Assembly: GCF_011734195.1 (NCBI RefSeq)
Contig: NZ_JAANTH010000001.1
Location: forward strand, 1,116,001 to 1,180,000
Origin: Halobacterium sp. R2-5
Lineage (GTDB): Archaea; Halobacteriota; Halobacteria; Halobacteriales; Halobacteriaceae
DNA length: 64,000 nt
Reading direction: 5' to 3'
The translations under genes and the position numbers were made by a program. The notes below the pieces were generated by a model. The model did no database searches. It worked only from the letters and a program-made list of their open reading frames with translations, and was not told where the DNA came from. Positions 32,477 to 40,346 of the stretch are shown here, piece after piece (position 1 is the stretch's first letter; every line of letters begins with the position of its first letter).

Positions 32477-33334
32477 ATGGACCTCCGAGACATCGACACC
32501 GTGGGCGTCGTCGGCGCCGGCACGATGGGCGCCGGCATCGCGCAGGTCGCCGCGACCGCGGGCTACGACGTGGTGATGCGGGACATCGAGACGGAGCTCG
32601 TCGAGGACGGCTTCGACCGCATCGAGGACTCCCTCGACCGCTTCGTCGAGAAGGACGAAATCGGGACGGACGAGCGCGAGGCCATCCTCGACCGCATCGC
32701 CGGGACGACCGAACTCGCGGACCTCGCGGACGCGGACCTCGTCGTGGAGGCCGCCGTCGAGAACATGGACGTCAAGCAGGACATCTTCGCGGATCTCGAC
32801 GACGAACTCGCCGAGGGTGTCCCGCTCGCGACGAACACGTCGACGCTCTCGATCACGACTATCGCGTCCGCGACCGAGCGCGAGGACCGCGTCGTCGGCC
32901 TCCACTTCATGAACCCCGTACCCGTGATGAAGGGCGTCGAGGTCGTCGTCGGCGAGAAGACCAGCGAGGCGGCCGTCGAGCTCGCGCACGACTTCGCCGA
33001 AGACCTCGGCAAGGAGACGTGGGAGTCCGACGACAAGCCCGGGTTCGTGACGAACCGCGTGCTGATGCCGTGGATCAACGAGGGCATCCGCGCGTTCGAC
33101 GAGGGCGTCGCGACGAAGGAGGACCTCGACAAGGGGATGCGACTCGGCACGAACGTCCCGATGGGGCCGCTCGAACTCGCCGACCACATCGGCCTCGACG
33201 TCTGTCTGGACGCCAGCCGGACGCTGCACGAGGAGCTCGGTGACCGCTACAAGCCCGCGTACCTCCTCAAGCGCAAGGTCGACGCCGGCGACCTCGGCAA
33301 GAAGACCGGGAAGGGCTTCTACGAGTACGAGTAG
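32477..33334 (+). CDS. 3-hydroxyacyl-CoA dehydrogenase
   Basis: The 285-residue NAD-dependent enzyme oxidises 3-hydroxyacyl-CoA (or reduces acetoacetyl-CoA). The NAD motif is [16 protein letters not shown] (residues 11-25). The catalytic His is in [16 protein letters not shown], the conserved Asn/Ser in [11 protein letters not shown], and the C-terminal dimer domain has [14 protein letters not shown] and [10 protein letters not shown]. The promoter attcttagg lies about 29 nt before the ATG. It acts in fatty acid or polyhydroxyalkanoate-related metabolism; the physiological direction is not clear. Confidence 0.93.
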   Translation: MDLRDIDTVGVVGAGTMGAGIAQVAATAGYDVVMRDIETELVEDGFDRIEDSLDRFVEKDEIGTDEREAILDRIAGTTELADLADADLVVEAAVENMDVKQDIFADLDDELAEGVPLATNTSTLSITTIASATEREDRVVGLHFMNPVPVMKGVEVVVGEKTSEAAVELAHDFAEDLGKETWESDDKPGFVTNRVLMPWINEGIRAFDEGVATKEDLDKGMRLGTNVPMGPLELADHIGLDVCLDASRTLHEELGDRYKPAYLLKRKVDAGDLGKKTGKGFYEYE

Positions 33335-33640
33335 GGCTGACAGGCGGCACCACGAACCGACCGGGACTGCCGCGCTCCTGCCTCCCCCGGCCGCCCATTC
33401 GTCAGGTCATGCGCCGGGTTGGTCCCGGCTTCCTACTTGAACCTACGCAGATAGAGGCGTGTCCGCAGTCGAGAAACCGAGAGCAAGCATCCGCGAGCCG
33501 AGCGGCTCGAAGTTCTCGTGAGCGAAGCGAACGAGAGCCCGCGAGACCGAAGGTCTCGCTAAGAGCCCGAGGCGAGCGGTTCACCGAGCGCGAACGCAGT
33601 GAGCGCTCGGGCCGACGAGCGACCGTAGGGAGCGAGGAGT
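33335..33640. repeat. Gene-free spacer with an array of perfect hairpins
   Basis: This spacer lies between the 3' ends of two convergent genes and holds no credible gene. It contains four small inverted repeats: 33494-33509 (CGAGCC/GGCTCG, 4-nt loop), 33514-33536 (TCTCGT/ACGAGA, 11-nt loop), 33541-33559 (GCGAGACC-GAA-GGTCTCGC) and 33584-33610 (CCGAGCGC/GCGCTCGG, 11-nt loop). Two of the loops are alike (gagcgaagcga, gaacgcagtga). The same design recurs at 37.5 and 47.6 kb. Confidence 0.6.
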
Positions 33641-33695
33641 GCTTTTGGTGTCGGTTTTGCCGAGGGCGCGCGGAGCGCGCCCGCAGCGCAAAAGC
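33641..33695 (-). terminator. Nested hairpin downstream of dnaJ
   Basis: An outer stem GCTTTTG (33641-33647) / CAAAAGC (33689-33695) encloses the perfect inner hairpin GGGCGCGC-GGA-GCGCGCCC (33664-33682). On the minus strand it begins 5 nt after the dnaJ stop and contains A/T tracts, so it is the likely 3' end structure of the dnaJ transcript. Confidence 0.45.
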
Positions 33696-33699
33696 GCCC

Positions 33700-34851
33700 C
33701 TAGAAGGAGTTCTTCAGTTTCTCGAAGAAGCCCTGGTCGACGTCGATTTCTTCGCCGCCGGCTTCCGCGAACTGCTCGAGGGCTTCGCGCTGTTCGTCGT
33801 TGAGCGATTCGGGCGTGACCACCTGGACGGTGACGTAGAGGTCGCCGTGGCCGCGGCCGCGGAGGTGGGGCATCCCCTTGCCCTGGAGGCGGAAGGTCTC
33901 GCCGCTCTGGGTGCCGGCGTCGAGGTCGAAGGTGGCGCCGCCGTCGAGTGTGGGGACTTCGATTTCGGCACCGAAGACGGCCTGCGGGAAGGAGACGGCG
34001 TGGCGGTGGTGGAGGTCGTCGCCGTCGCGCTCGAAGTCCGGGTGGTCCTCGACTTCGACTTCGACGAGGAGGTCGCCGTTGCGGGCGCCGCGGTCGCCGG
34101 GCGCGCCCTCGCCGTCCATGCGGAGCGTCTGTCCGGTGCGGATGCCGGCGGGGACGTCGACGGTGAGCGTGGCGCGCTCGCGGACCTGTCCCTGGCCGCT
34201 GCACGTCGAGCACGTCTCCGAGTAGAGTTCGCCGTCGCCGCCGCAGCGAGAACACTCCTGGGTCTGCTGGACGCGGCCGAGCGGCGTCTGGCGGACCTGC
34301 GTGACCTGCCCCTGGCCGTCGCACTGCGGGCACGTGCGTACGTCTGCGTCGTCGGGGTAGCCCGCGCCGTCGCAGTCCGGGCACTCCTCGGGCCGGCGGA
34401 CCGTGACCTGCTTCTGGACGCCCTCGTAGGCCTCTTCGAGGGAGATGGAGAGCCGGGTGCGGAGGTCGCGGCCCTGCTGGGGGCCCTGTCCGCCGCGGCC
34501 GCCGCCACCGAAGAACTGGTCGAAGATGTCGCCCATACCGCCCGCGCCGCCGCCGGCACCGCCGAACGGGCCGCCGCCCATCCCGCCGGCACCTGCGCCG
34601 CCACCACCACCGCCGCCGCGTTTCTCGGCTTCCGTGTAGCGCTCGTGGCCGAGCTGGTCGTAGCGCTGGCGCTTCTCCTCGTCGGTGAGGACGTCCTTGG
34701 CCTTCTGTATCTTCCGGAACTTCTCCTCGGCGTCCGGGTCGTCGTTGACGTCCGGGTGGTACTCCGAGACCTTCTCGCGGTACGCCCGCTTGATTTCGTC
34801 CTCGGAGGCGTCCCGGGAGACGCCGAGTGCGTCGTAGAAGTCCTCGCTCAT
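33700..34851 (-). CDS. dnaJ: Chaperone DnaJ (Hsp40)
   Basis: The 383-residue type I DnaJ has the J domain with HPD (SEYHPDVND, about 30-38). A Gly-rich segment follows (about 75-115), then four zinc motifs CPDCDGAG, CPQCDGQG, CSRCGGDG and CSTCSGQG, and then the C-terminal substrate-binding domains (TVDVPAGIRTGQTLRM, FRLQGKGMPHLRG). It delivers unfolded clients to DnaK and stimulates its ATPase. In this window it is separated from dnaK by a DUF2298 membrane protein gene on the same strand, while grpE lies just upstream of dnaK. Confidence 0.97.
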   Translation of the reverse strand: MSEDFYDALGVSRDASEDEIKRAYREKVSEYHPDVNDDPDAEEKFRKIQKAKDVLTDEEKRQRYDQLGHERYTEAEKRGGGGGGGAGAGGMGGGPFGGAGGGAGGMGDIFDQFFGGGGRGGQGPQQGRDLRTRLSISLEEAYEGVQKQVTVRRPEECPDCDGAGYPDDADVRTCPQCDGQGQVTQVRQTPLGRVQQTQECSRCGGDGELYSETCSTCSGQGQVRERATLTVDVPAGIRTGQTLRMDGEGAPGDRGARNGDLLVEVEVEDHPDFERDGDDLHHRHAVSFPQAVFGAEIEVPTLDGGATFDLDAGTQSGETFRLQGKGMPHLRGRGHGDLYVTVQVVTPESLNDEQREALEQFAEAGGEEIDVDQGFFEKLKNSF

Positions 34852-34946
34852 TCGTTACGCGTACGTATCCCGTTGAGACACTTGAAACGCCCGCTTGCCG
34901 GCGTTGGGCGCGTCGACGCGGGAAAATCGGGGCCCGGTCAGGTAGG

Positions 34947-37334
34947 CTACTCGTCGGATTCGCCGGCGAGGTCGTCGTGGTCGACCTCGTAGACGGTGAC
35001 GGCGTCGTTGGCGTACGCGCGTTCGATTCCGGGGTCGTCGGCGAGCGCGGCGACGTCGTACTCTTCGCGCTCCAGCGGCCCGACCCAGACGTACTGGACG
35101 TCGTACTTGTCGAGCAGCACCGCCCGCGAGCGGGCGTCCGTCGTCTCGTAGAGGACCCCTACGTCGCTGACGCGCTGGTAGTACGGCTCGTCGCCCCGGT
35201 AGCCGGTCTCGTGGAACCAGCCCGCGACCGTCGGCAGGCCGGTGAGCGTGGAGACGGGGTTCTGCCAGCCGCGGCTCTGCCCGGGCTTCTCGACGAACGG
35301 CGGCGTCCCCGTCTCGCGCTCCATCCAGAGCACGGACTGCGTGGTGCTCACCTCGTCCTCGAACCACTCCATCGCCGCGACCTGCTGCGGGTGCGCGCTC
35401 CGGTGTTCGGCGTACCCGTCCAGCGAGGGCTCCACGCCCGCCTGGTACGGTTCGACGACGTCCGAGGCGACGACGAGCGGCGCGAACAGCGCGGACGACA
35501 CCAGCACGAGCGCGAGCACGACGGAGACGACGGCGGTCCCAGTTGCGGCGCCGCTCGACCGAATCTCGGAGGGTGAGGGAGCGGCAGCCCGAACGTCGCC
35601 GAGGAGGATGGCGGCGATAGGCCCGGCGGCGAGCCCGCAGAACACCCACCCCTGGATGGCGACCTTCAGCGTGGTGTTCCAGCGCGCGAGCTCGAACGGG
35701 TGGACCCTGGCGTGGACGAGCTCCATCGCGAGCACGAGGCCCACGCCAGCGACGATCAGCATCGCTTCGAAGCCCGCGGACTCCCGGAAGCGCATCGCGA
35801 GCCACGCGCCCGCGACGACCGGCAGCAGGACGACGATGGCGCCGAGGTCCCCGACGAGCGCGCCGACTGCGACGACGACTGCGACCGCGGCGAGCGCCTC
35901 CAGCGCGTCGGCGCCCTCACTGTCCTCTAGGGCGGTGAGCCGCGTGAACAGGTACGTCGCGAACAGCGCGAGCAAGGCACCGTAGATGAGCAGTACGCCC
36001 GCAGCGGTCGTGCGCGGCGGGAACAGCCCGATGCCCTCGTTCGGCGGCACGCTCGCGAGCAGGAACGGCGACGCGAGCGCGTACCCGACGGCGCCGACGC
36101 CCGCCGCGACCACGGCTGCGAGCACGGTCCGCCACGCTTCCGCGAGCACTAGCGATACGCGCGAGCGCTCCGGGTCGGGCGCGACGGCGCGGAGCCGGTC
36201 CGCGACACGTCCCGGGAGTAGCGTCGCGGGGTGCGGGCCGGCGTAGACGGCCGCGAGCCACGCCATCCCGACCGCGCTCGGCAGCGACCACGTGTTCGTC
36301 ACGCCGAAGTAGCCCGCGACCGCGCCGAGGCCGCCGAACAGCAGGCCGGCGCGGCGCTTGCGTGCGGTCGCCGGTGCCTGCACGTACGCGTACGCCAGCG
36401 CCGCCGCCAGCACGAGGAACCCCGTCGTCACCGTGTGGCCGTGCATGTCCGCCTTCACGAACGAGTACAGCGGGAACTCCTGGAGCGTCCCCTCGACGAC
36501 GTAGCGAGTGTCCCACCACCCCCACGAGGACAGCGACGACTGCTCGAACAGAATCTGGGGGTAGTCCGCGCGGTTCACGTTGAACGCCGTCCGGCCCCAC
36601 TTCACGGCGAGGTCGCGGGGCAGCTGCCCGAGCGCGAACCGAACGATAGTGACGGCGTTCCCGGCGAACGCCACGAAGAACACGCCGAGCGCGCCGCCGA
36701 GGCGCCGCGAGTAGCCGCGGTCGCGCGTGATCCAGCCGCACAGCGAGTACGCGCCCACGACGAGCGTCCCGAAGTAGCCCGCGAGCGCGACGTTGTGGAC
36801 GTACTCCACGCTCGTGTCCGTGAGGAACGCCGCGACCGCGTTGAACACCGGGAGCCCGTAGTAGTAGCGCACCGGCTTCCCCGCGTACCACATGTCCTCG
36901 GGCGGAAGCGTCTCCGCGCGCAGCACCGCGTTCAACAGTCCGGTGTGGAGGAACTTCTCGCCGCCCCAGCCGCTCATCACGGGGTTCATCGAGCGCAGCG
37001 CGAGCACGAACCCGAAGCCCGCGGCGAACACCGCGAACGCGCCCGCGACCCGATTCCAGTCGTAGTCCGCGAGCCCGCGCCGCCGCGCGAGCACGTGCCC
37101 CGCGGCGCCGAGCGCGAGCAGGACCGCGACGCTCGCGAGCGCAGTCCACGGTCCGAAGCTGAACTGCCCGACGTAGAACGCGACCATCGTGACGACGAGC
37201 GTGGCGACGGGAATCGCGAACCCGGCGCCGTCGTCGGGCGCGGACGGGAACAGCAGCCGCGCGATGGGCAGCGCGGCCACCAGGAACGCGCCGTACAGCA
37301 CTAGCCAGCGGAGGACCACGGCGGCGTCCGACAT
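34947..37334 (-). CDS. DUF2298 (YYY-domain) multi-pass membrane protein
   Basis: The 795-residue protein has well over ten predicted helices and an ending extracellular or cytoplasmic domain (about 640-795). The segment GEKFLHTGLLNAVLRAETLPPEDMWYAG with PVRYYYGLPVF contains the YYY motif of the archaeal DUF2298 family, thought to be glycosyltransferase-like membrane proteins. The start at 37334 is chosen because the TATA-like ggtttatgcg (37362-37370) lies 32 nt upstream, while an upstream in-frame codon at 37361 would precede the transcription start. It sits between dnaK and dnaJ with no obvious functional link. Confidence 0.85.
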   Translation of the reverse strand: MSDAAVVLRWLVLYGAFLVAALPIARLLFPSAPDDGAGFAIPVATLVVTMVAFYVGQFSFGPWTALASVAVLLALGAAGHVLARRRGLADYDWNRVAGAFAVFAAGFGFVLALRSMNPVMSGWGGEKFLHTGLLNAVLRAETLPPEDMWYAGKPVRYYYGLPVFNAVAAFLTDTSVEYVHNVALAGYFGTLVVGAYSLCGWITRDRGYSRRLGGALGVFFVAFAGNAVTIVRFALGQLPRDLAVKWGRTAFNVNRADYPQILFEQSSLSSWGWWDTRYVVEGTLQEFPLYSFVKADMHGHTVTTGFLVLAAALAYAYVQAPATARKRRAGLLFGGLGAVAGYFGVTNTWSLPSAVGMAWLAAVYAGPHPATLLPGRVADRLRAVAPDPERSRVSLVLAEAWRTVLAAVVAAGVGAVGYALASPFLLASVPPNEGIGLFPPRTTAAGVLLIYGALLALFATYLFTRLTALEDSEGADALEALAAVAVVVAVGALVGDLGAIVVLLPVVAGAWLAMRFRESAGFEAMLIVAGVGLVLAMELVHARVHPFELARWNTTLKVAIQGWVFCGLAAGPIAAILLGDVRAAAPSPSEIRSSGAATGTAVVSVVLALVLVSSALFAPLVVASDVVEPYQAGVEPSLDGYAEHRSAHPQQVAAMEWFEDEVSTTQSVLWMERETGTPPFVEKPGQSRGWQNPVSTLTGLPTVAGWFHETGYRGDEPYYQRVSDVGVLYETTDARSRAVLLDKYDVQYVWVGPLEREEYDVAALADDPGIERAYANDAVTVYEVDHDDLAGESDE

Positions 37335-37361
37335 ACCAAAGTGGGGCACGACGCCGCGCAT

Positions 37362-37371
37362 AAACCTTCTG
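37362..37371 (-). promoter_or_regulatory. Predicted TATA box of the DUF2298 gene
   Basis: Minus-strand ggtttatgcg lies about 32 nt before ATG 37334. It decides the start, and it shows that the membrane protein gene inserted in the chaperone block has its own promoter. Confidence 0.5.
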
Positions 37372-37489
37372 TCCTCCCGACAGCGCGCGCTACGGGAGCG
37401 AGCGAATGGTAGGAGAAGCGGTCCGCGAGGGGGCCGAGAACAGCGTTCGGTTACGCGTTAGTGTTACTCGTCCGCGTCGTCGTCTCCAC

Positions 37490-37550
37490 TTCGAGAACCT
37501 CGCTGCGCTCGGTCTCGAAACACCGGGAGACTCGCTCCGCTTGTCTCCCG
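37490..37550. repeat. Two perfect hairpins between DUF2298 promoter and dnaK
   Basis: TTCGAGA/TCTCGAA (37490-37519, 16-nt loop) and CGGGAGAC/GTCTCCCG (37524-37550, 11-nt loop tcgctccgctt). The complement of the second loop, aagcggagcga, resembles the 11-nt loops of the array near dnaJ. No gene is seen in 37372-37575. Confidence 0.5.
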
Positions 37551-37557
37551 TGCCGAA

Positions 37558-37593
37558 GAAGACAGCGAGTCGCGTTTACTCCTCGCTGTCTTC
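37558..37593 (-). terminator. 12-bp hairpin spanning the dnaK stop codon
   Basis: GAAGACAGCGAG (37558-37569) and CTCGCTGTCTTC (37582-37593) are perfect 12-bp arms. The right arm encodes the last DnaK residues (acidic tail), the TAA stop is in the loop and the left arm is in the 3' UTR. It is a strong candidate for a transcript-stabilising or terminating structure. Confidence 0.5.
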
Positions 37594-39465
37594 CTCGACG
37601 TCTTCGAAGTCGGCGTCGACGAACTCCTCGTCGTCGGCGTCGCCGCCCGCACCGGGGCCGGCGCCGCCCATGCCGCCCATGCCGGCGCCAGCAGCGCCCG
37701 CACCGCCTGCGGCGCCCGCCTGGGCCTCCTGCTGGTAGGCCTGCTTGCCGATCTCCTGCAGGGTCTTGCTGAGGGACTCGGTGGCTTCTTCGAGCTCGTC
37801 GGGGTCGACGTCGTCCTCGTCGAGGAGCTCCTGGACGTTCTCGATCTCCTCGTTCACGTCCGCTTCGAGGTCGTCGTCGACGAGCTCCTCGTTCTCCTCG
37901 AGGAGGTTGTTCGCGCGCTGAATCGCGGTCTCGGCGTCGTTGCGCGCCTCGATGCGCTCGCGGCGCTGCTCGTCCTCCTCGGCGTGCTGTTCGGCCTCCT
38001 CCTGCATCTGCTCGATCTCGTCGTCGCTGAGGCCGACGCCGCCCTCGATGGTGATGGACTCGGCGTTCCCGGAGCCCTTGTCCTCGGCTTCGACGTTCAC
38101 GATGCCGTCGGCGTCGATCTCGAACGTGACCTCGATTTCGGGGGTGCCCGCGGGCGCCGGCGGGATGCCCGTGAGGTGGAAGTCACCGAGCAGTTCGTTC
38201 TCCTCGGCGATCTCGCGCTCGCCCTGGAAGACGCGGATCTGGACGCTCGTCTGGTTGTCCGCGGCGGTCGTGAACACCTTCGACGCGGTCGTCGGGATGG
38301 CGGTGTTCTTCTCGATGAGACGCTCGAACAGTCCGCCCTTCACCTCGATACCGAGGCTGAGGGGCGTGACGTCGACGAGCACGATGTCGTCGACTTCGCC
38401 GGAGAGCACGCCGCCCTGGACGGCCGCGCCGAGCGCGACGGCCTCGTCGGGGTTGACGTTCTTCTTCGGCTCCTGACCGACGAGCTCCTCGACTTGCTCC
38501 TGGACCTGGGGCATCCGCGTGGAGCCGCCGACTAGGATGACTTCGTCGATGTCGCCCTTGTCGAGGTCGGCGTCTTCGAGGGCCTGCTCTGTCGGGCCGA
38601 CGGTGCGCTCGATGAGGTCCTCGGTGAGGCTCTCGAACTTCGCGCGCGTGATGTCCTGTTCGAGGTGGACGGGGCCGGAGTCGGTCGCGGTGACGAACGG
38701 GAGGTTGACGGTCGTCTCCTTCCGGGAGGAGAGTTCGATTTTCGCCTCCTCGGCGGCGTCTTTGAGCCGCTGGAGGGCCTGCTCGTCGTCGCGCAGGTCG
38801 ATGCCGTGGTCGTTCTCGAACTCGTCGGCGAGGTAGTCGATGATGGCTTCGTCCCAGTCGTCGCCGCCGAGGTCGTTGTCGCCGTTGGTCGCGACGACCT
38901 CGTAGACGCCGCCGCCGAGGTCGAGAATGGAGACGTCGAAGGTGCCGCCGCCGAGGTCGTAGACGAGGACGGTCTGGTCTTGGTCCTCGTCGAGGCCGTA
39001 CGCCATCGACGCCGCGGTCGGCTCGTTGACGATGCGCTCGACCTCGAAGCCCGCGATCTCGCCGGCGTCCTTGGTCGCCTGGCGCTGCTTGTCGTTGAAG
39101 TACGCGGGCACGGTGATGACGGCCTTCTCGACGTCCTGCCCGAGGTACTCCTCGGCGTCGTGCTTGATCTTCTGGAGGATCATCGCCGAGATCTGCTCGG
39201 GCGTGTACTCCTCGCCGTCGAGTTCGACCGTGTAGTCCTCGCCCATGTGGCGCTTGATGGACGCGACGGTCTGCTCGGAGTTCTGGACGGCCTGGTTCTT
39301 CGCGGGTTTGCCGATGAGCCGCTCGCCCTCGTCGAACGCGACCACCGACGGCGTGGTGCGGTCGCCCTCGCTGTTGACGATGATTTCGGGGTCCCCGCCC
39401 TCCATCACCGCGAACGCGCTGTTCGTGGTGCCGAGGTCGATGCCCAGAATCTTCTCACTTGCCAT
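37576..39465 (-). CDS. dnaK: Chaperone DnaK (Hsp70)
   Basis: The 629-residue protein has the ATPase domain with [17 protein letters not shown] (residues 6-22), the linker-proximal [17 protein letters not shown] and the [10 protein letters not shown] region, then the substrate domain ([19 protein letters not shown]). The C-terminal lid is acidic, with a Gly/Ala/Met-rich tail and an EEDSEE ending. It folds proteins with DnaJ and GrpE in an ATP cycle. A TATA-like cttaaag lies about 34 nt upstream, and an 8-bp inverted repeat lies between grpE and dnaK. Confidence 0.98.
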   Translation of the reverse strand: MASEKILGIDLGTTNSAFAVMEGGDPEIIVNSEGDRTTPSVVAFDEGERLIGKPAKNQAVQNSEQTVASIKRHMGEDYTVELDGEEYTPEQISAMILQKIKHDAEEYLGQDVEKAVITVPAYFNDKQRQATKDAGEIAGFEVERIVNEPTAASMAYGLDEDQDQTVLVYDLGGGTFDVSILDLGGGVYEVVATNGDNDLGGDDWDEAIIDYLADEFENDHGIDLRDDEQALQRLKDAAEEAKIELSSRKETTVNLPFVTATDSGPVHLEQDITRAKFESLTEDLIERTVGPTEQALEDADLDKGDIDEVILVGGSTRMPQVQEQVEELVGQEPKKNVNPDEAVALGAAVQGGVLSGEVDDIVLVDVTPLSLGIEVKGGLFERLIEKNTAIPTTASKVFTTAADNQTSVQIRVFQGEREIAEENELLGDFHLTGIPPAPAGTPEIEVTFEIDADGIVNVEAEDKGSGNAESITIEGGVGLSDDEIEQMQEEAEQHAEEDEQRRERIEARNDAETAIQRANNLLEENEELVDDDLEADVNEEIENVQELLDEDDVDPDELEEATESLSKTLQEIGKQAYQQEAQAGAAGGAGAAGAGMGGMGGAGPGAGGDADDEEFVDADFEDVEEDSEE

Positions 39466-39552
39466 GTTACCCGTTTCTAAGCCGCGTTTTCCCTTTAAGC
39501 CTTGCTAGTGAGACGGAGTACCACGAACGAGCGGGTCGACGCAGTCTTGCGG

Positions 39553-39572
39553 TTTTCCGAACGGTCGGAAAA
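39553..39572 (-). promoter_or_regulatory. Perfect dyad between grpE and dnaK
   Basis: TTTTCCGA-ACGG-TCGGAAAA is an 8-bp perfect inverted repeat, 67-87 nt after the grpE stop and about 90 nt before dnaK. On the minus strand it is preceded by a further T. It may end the grpE transcript or act as an operator upstream of the dnaK promoter. Confidence 0.45.
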
Positions 39573-39639
39573 ACGGGCCGGCGGATTTATGACGAACCGG
39601 TCGTCAATCGGTCGCCACGCCGCCGAAATATCGTCCGCG

Positions 39640-40257
39640 TTACTCGTCGCGCTCTTCGCCCGCGCCGTCGCTCGACCCCTCGCTCACGGTGACCTGCGCG
39701 GGCCGGAGCACTTTCCCGCCCATCTCGTAGCCCGAGCGGTAGACGTCCGCGACGGTGCCCTCGGGCTGGTCGCTGTCCACGCGCATCATCACCTCGTGGC
39801 GCTGCGCGTCGACGTCCTCGCCCGCGGACGGCGAGATCTCGGAGACGCCCTCCGCGTCGAGCACGCGGTCGAACTCCTTGCGCGTGAGCTTCACGCCCTC
39901 GCGGAGGCTGTCCACGTCCCCGGACTCCTCGTCGAGCGCGCGACCGAGGTTGTCCCGCACGTCCAGCAGGCGCTCCACGAGGTCCTCCGTCGCGCGCTCC
40001 CGGATGTCCTCCTGTCGCTGCTTCGCGCGCTGTTTGTAGTTCTGGAAGTCCGCCTGCTTGGCCTGCAAGCGCTCGGTGAGGTCGTCGACCTCTGCCTCCG
40101 CGTCGGCGAGGTCGCGTTCGAGTTCCTCGACGCGTTCTTCGAGGCCGGCGACCTCGTCGCCGAGTTCCTCGTCGTGCTCGCGGACGCGCTCGGCCAGCGA
40201 CTCCCCGCTGGCGTCCTCCGCGTCGGCGTCGGCAGCCTGCTCGGCGTCGTTGCTCAT
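39640..40257 (-). CDS. grpE: Nucleotide exchange factor GrpE
   Basis: The 205-residue protein has a long acidic N-terminal coiled coil (about 25-80, LEERVEELERDLADAEAEVDDL) and the GrpE dimer and beta-wing region (FQNYKQRAKQRQEDI, then LLDVRDNLGRAL, then GYEMGGKVLRPAQVTVSEG). It releases ADP from DnaK. The length is normal for haloarchaeal GrpE. A TATA-like element (ccgtaaac on the minus strand) lies about 28 nt before the ATG, so grpE probably has its own leaderless promoter, with dnaK 175 nt downstream. Confidence 0.95.
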   Translation of the reverse strand: MSNDAEQAADADAEDASGESLAERVREHDEELGDEVAGLEERVEELERDLADAEAEVDDLTERLQAKQADFQNYKQRAKQRQEDIRERATEDLVERLLDVRDNLGRALDEESGDVDSLREGVKLTRKEFDRVLDAEGVSEISPSAGEDVDAQRHEVMMRVDSDQPEGTVADVYRSGYEMGGKVLRPAQVTVSEGSSDGAGEERDE

Positions 40258-40346
40258 GTGCGTCAGAAACGGATACTCGCGTTTACGGATTTCGGGACGG
40301 CCCGGGGTCCGACGGCTACATAGGAGTCGGTGCGCTACCCCAGCGC

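Noticed and set aside
33356-33366. An 11-nt match (accgaccggga) to the tRNA-Gly end, considered as a distant attachment site
   Set aside because: Too short in GC-rich DNA, 14 kb away, and no element boundaries or integrase between.
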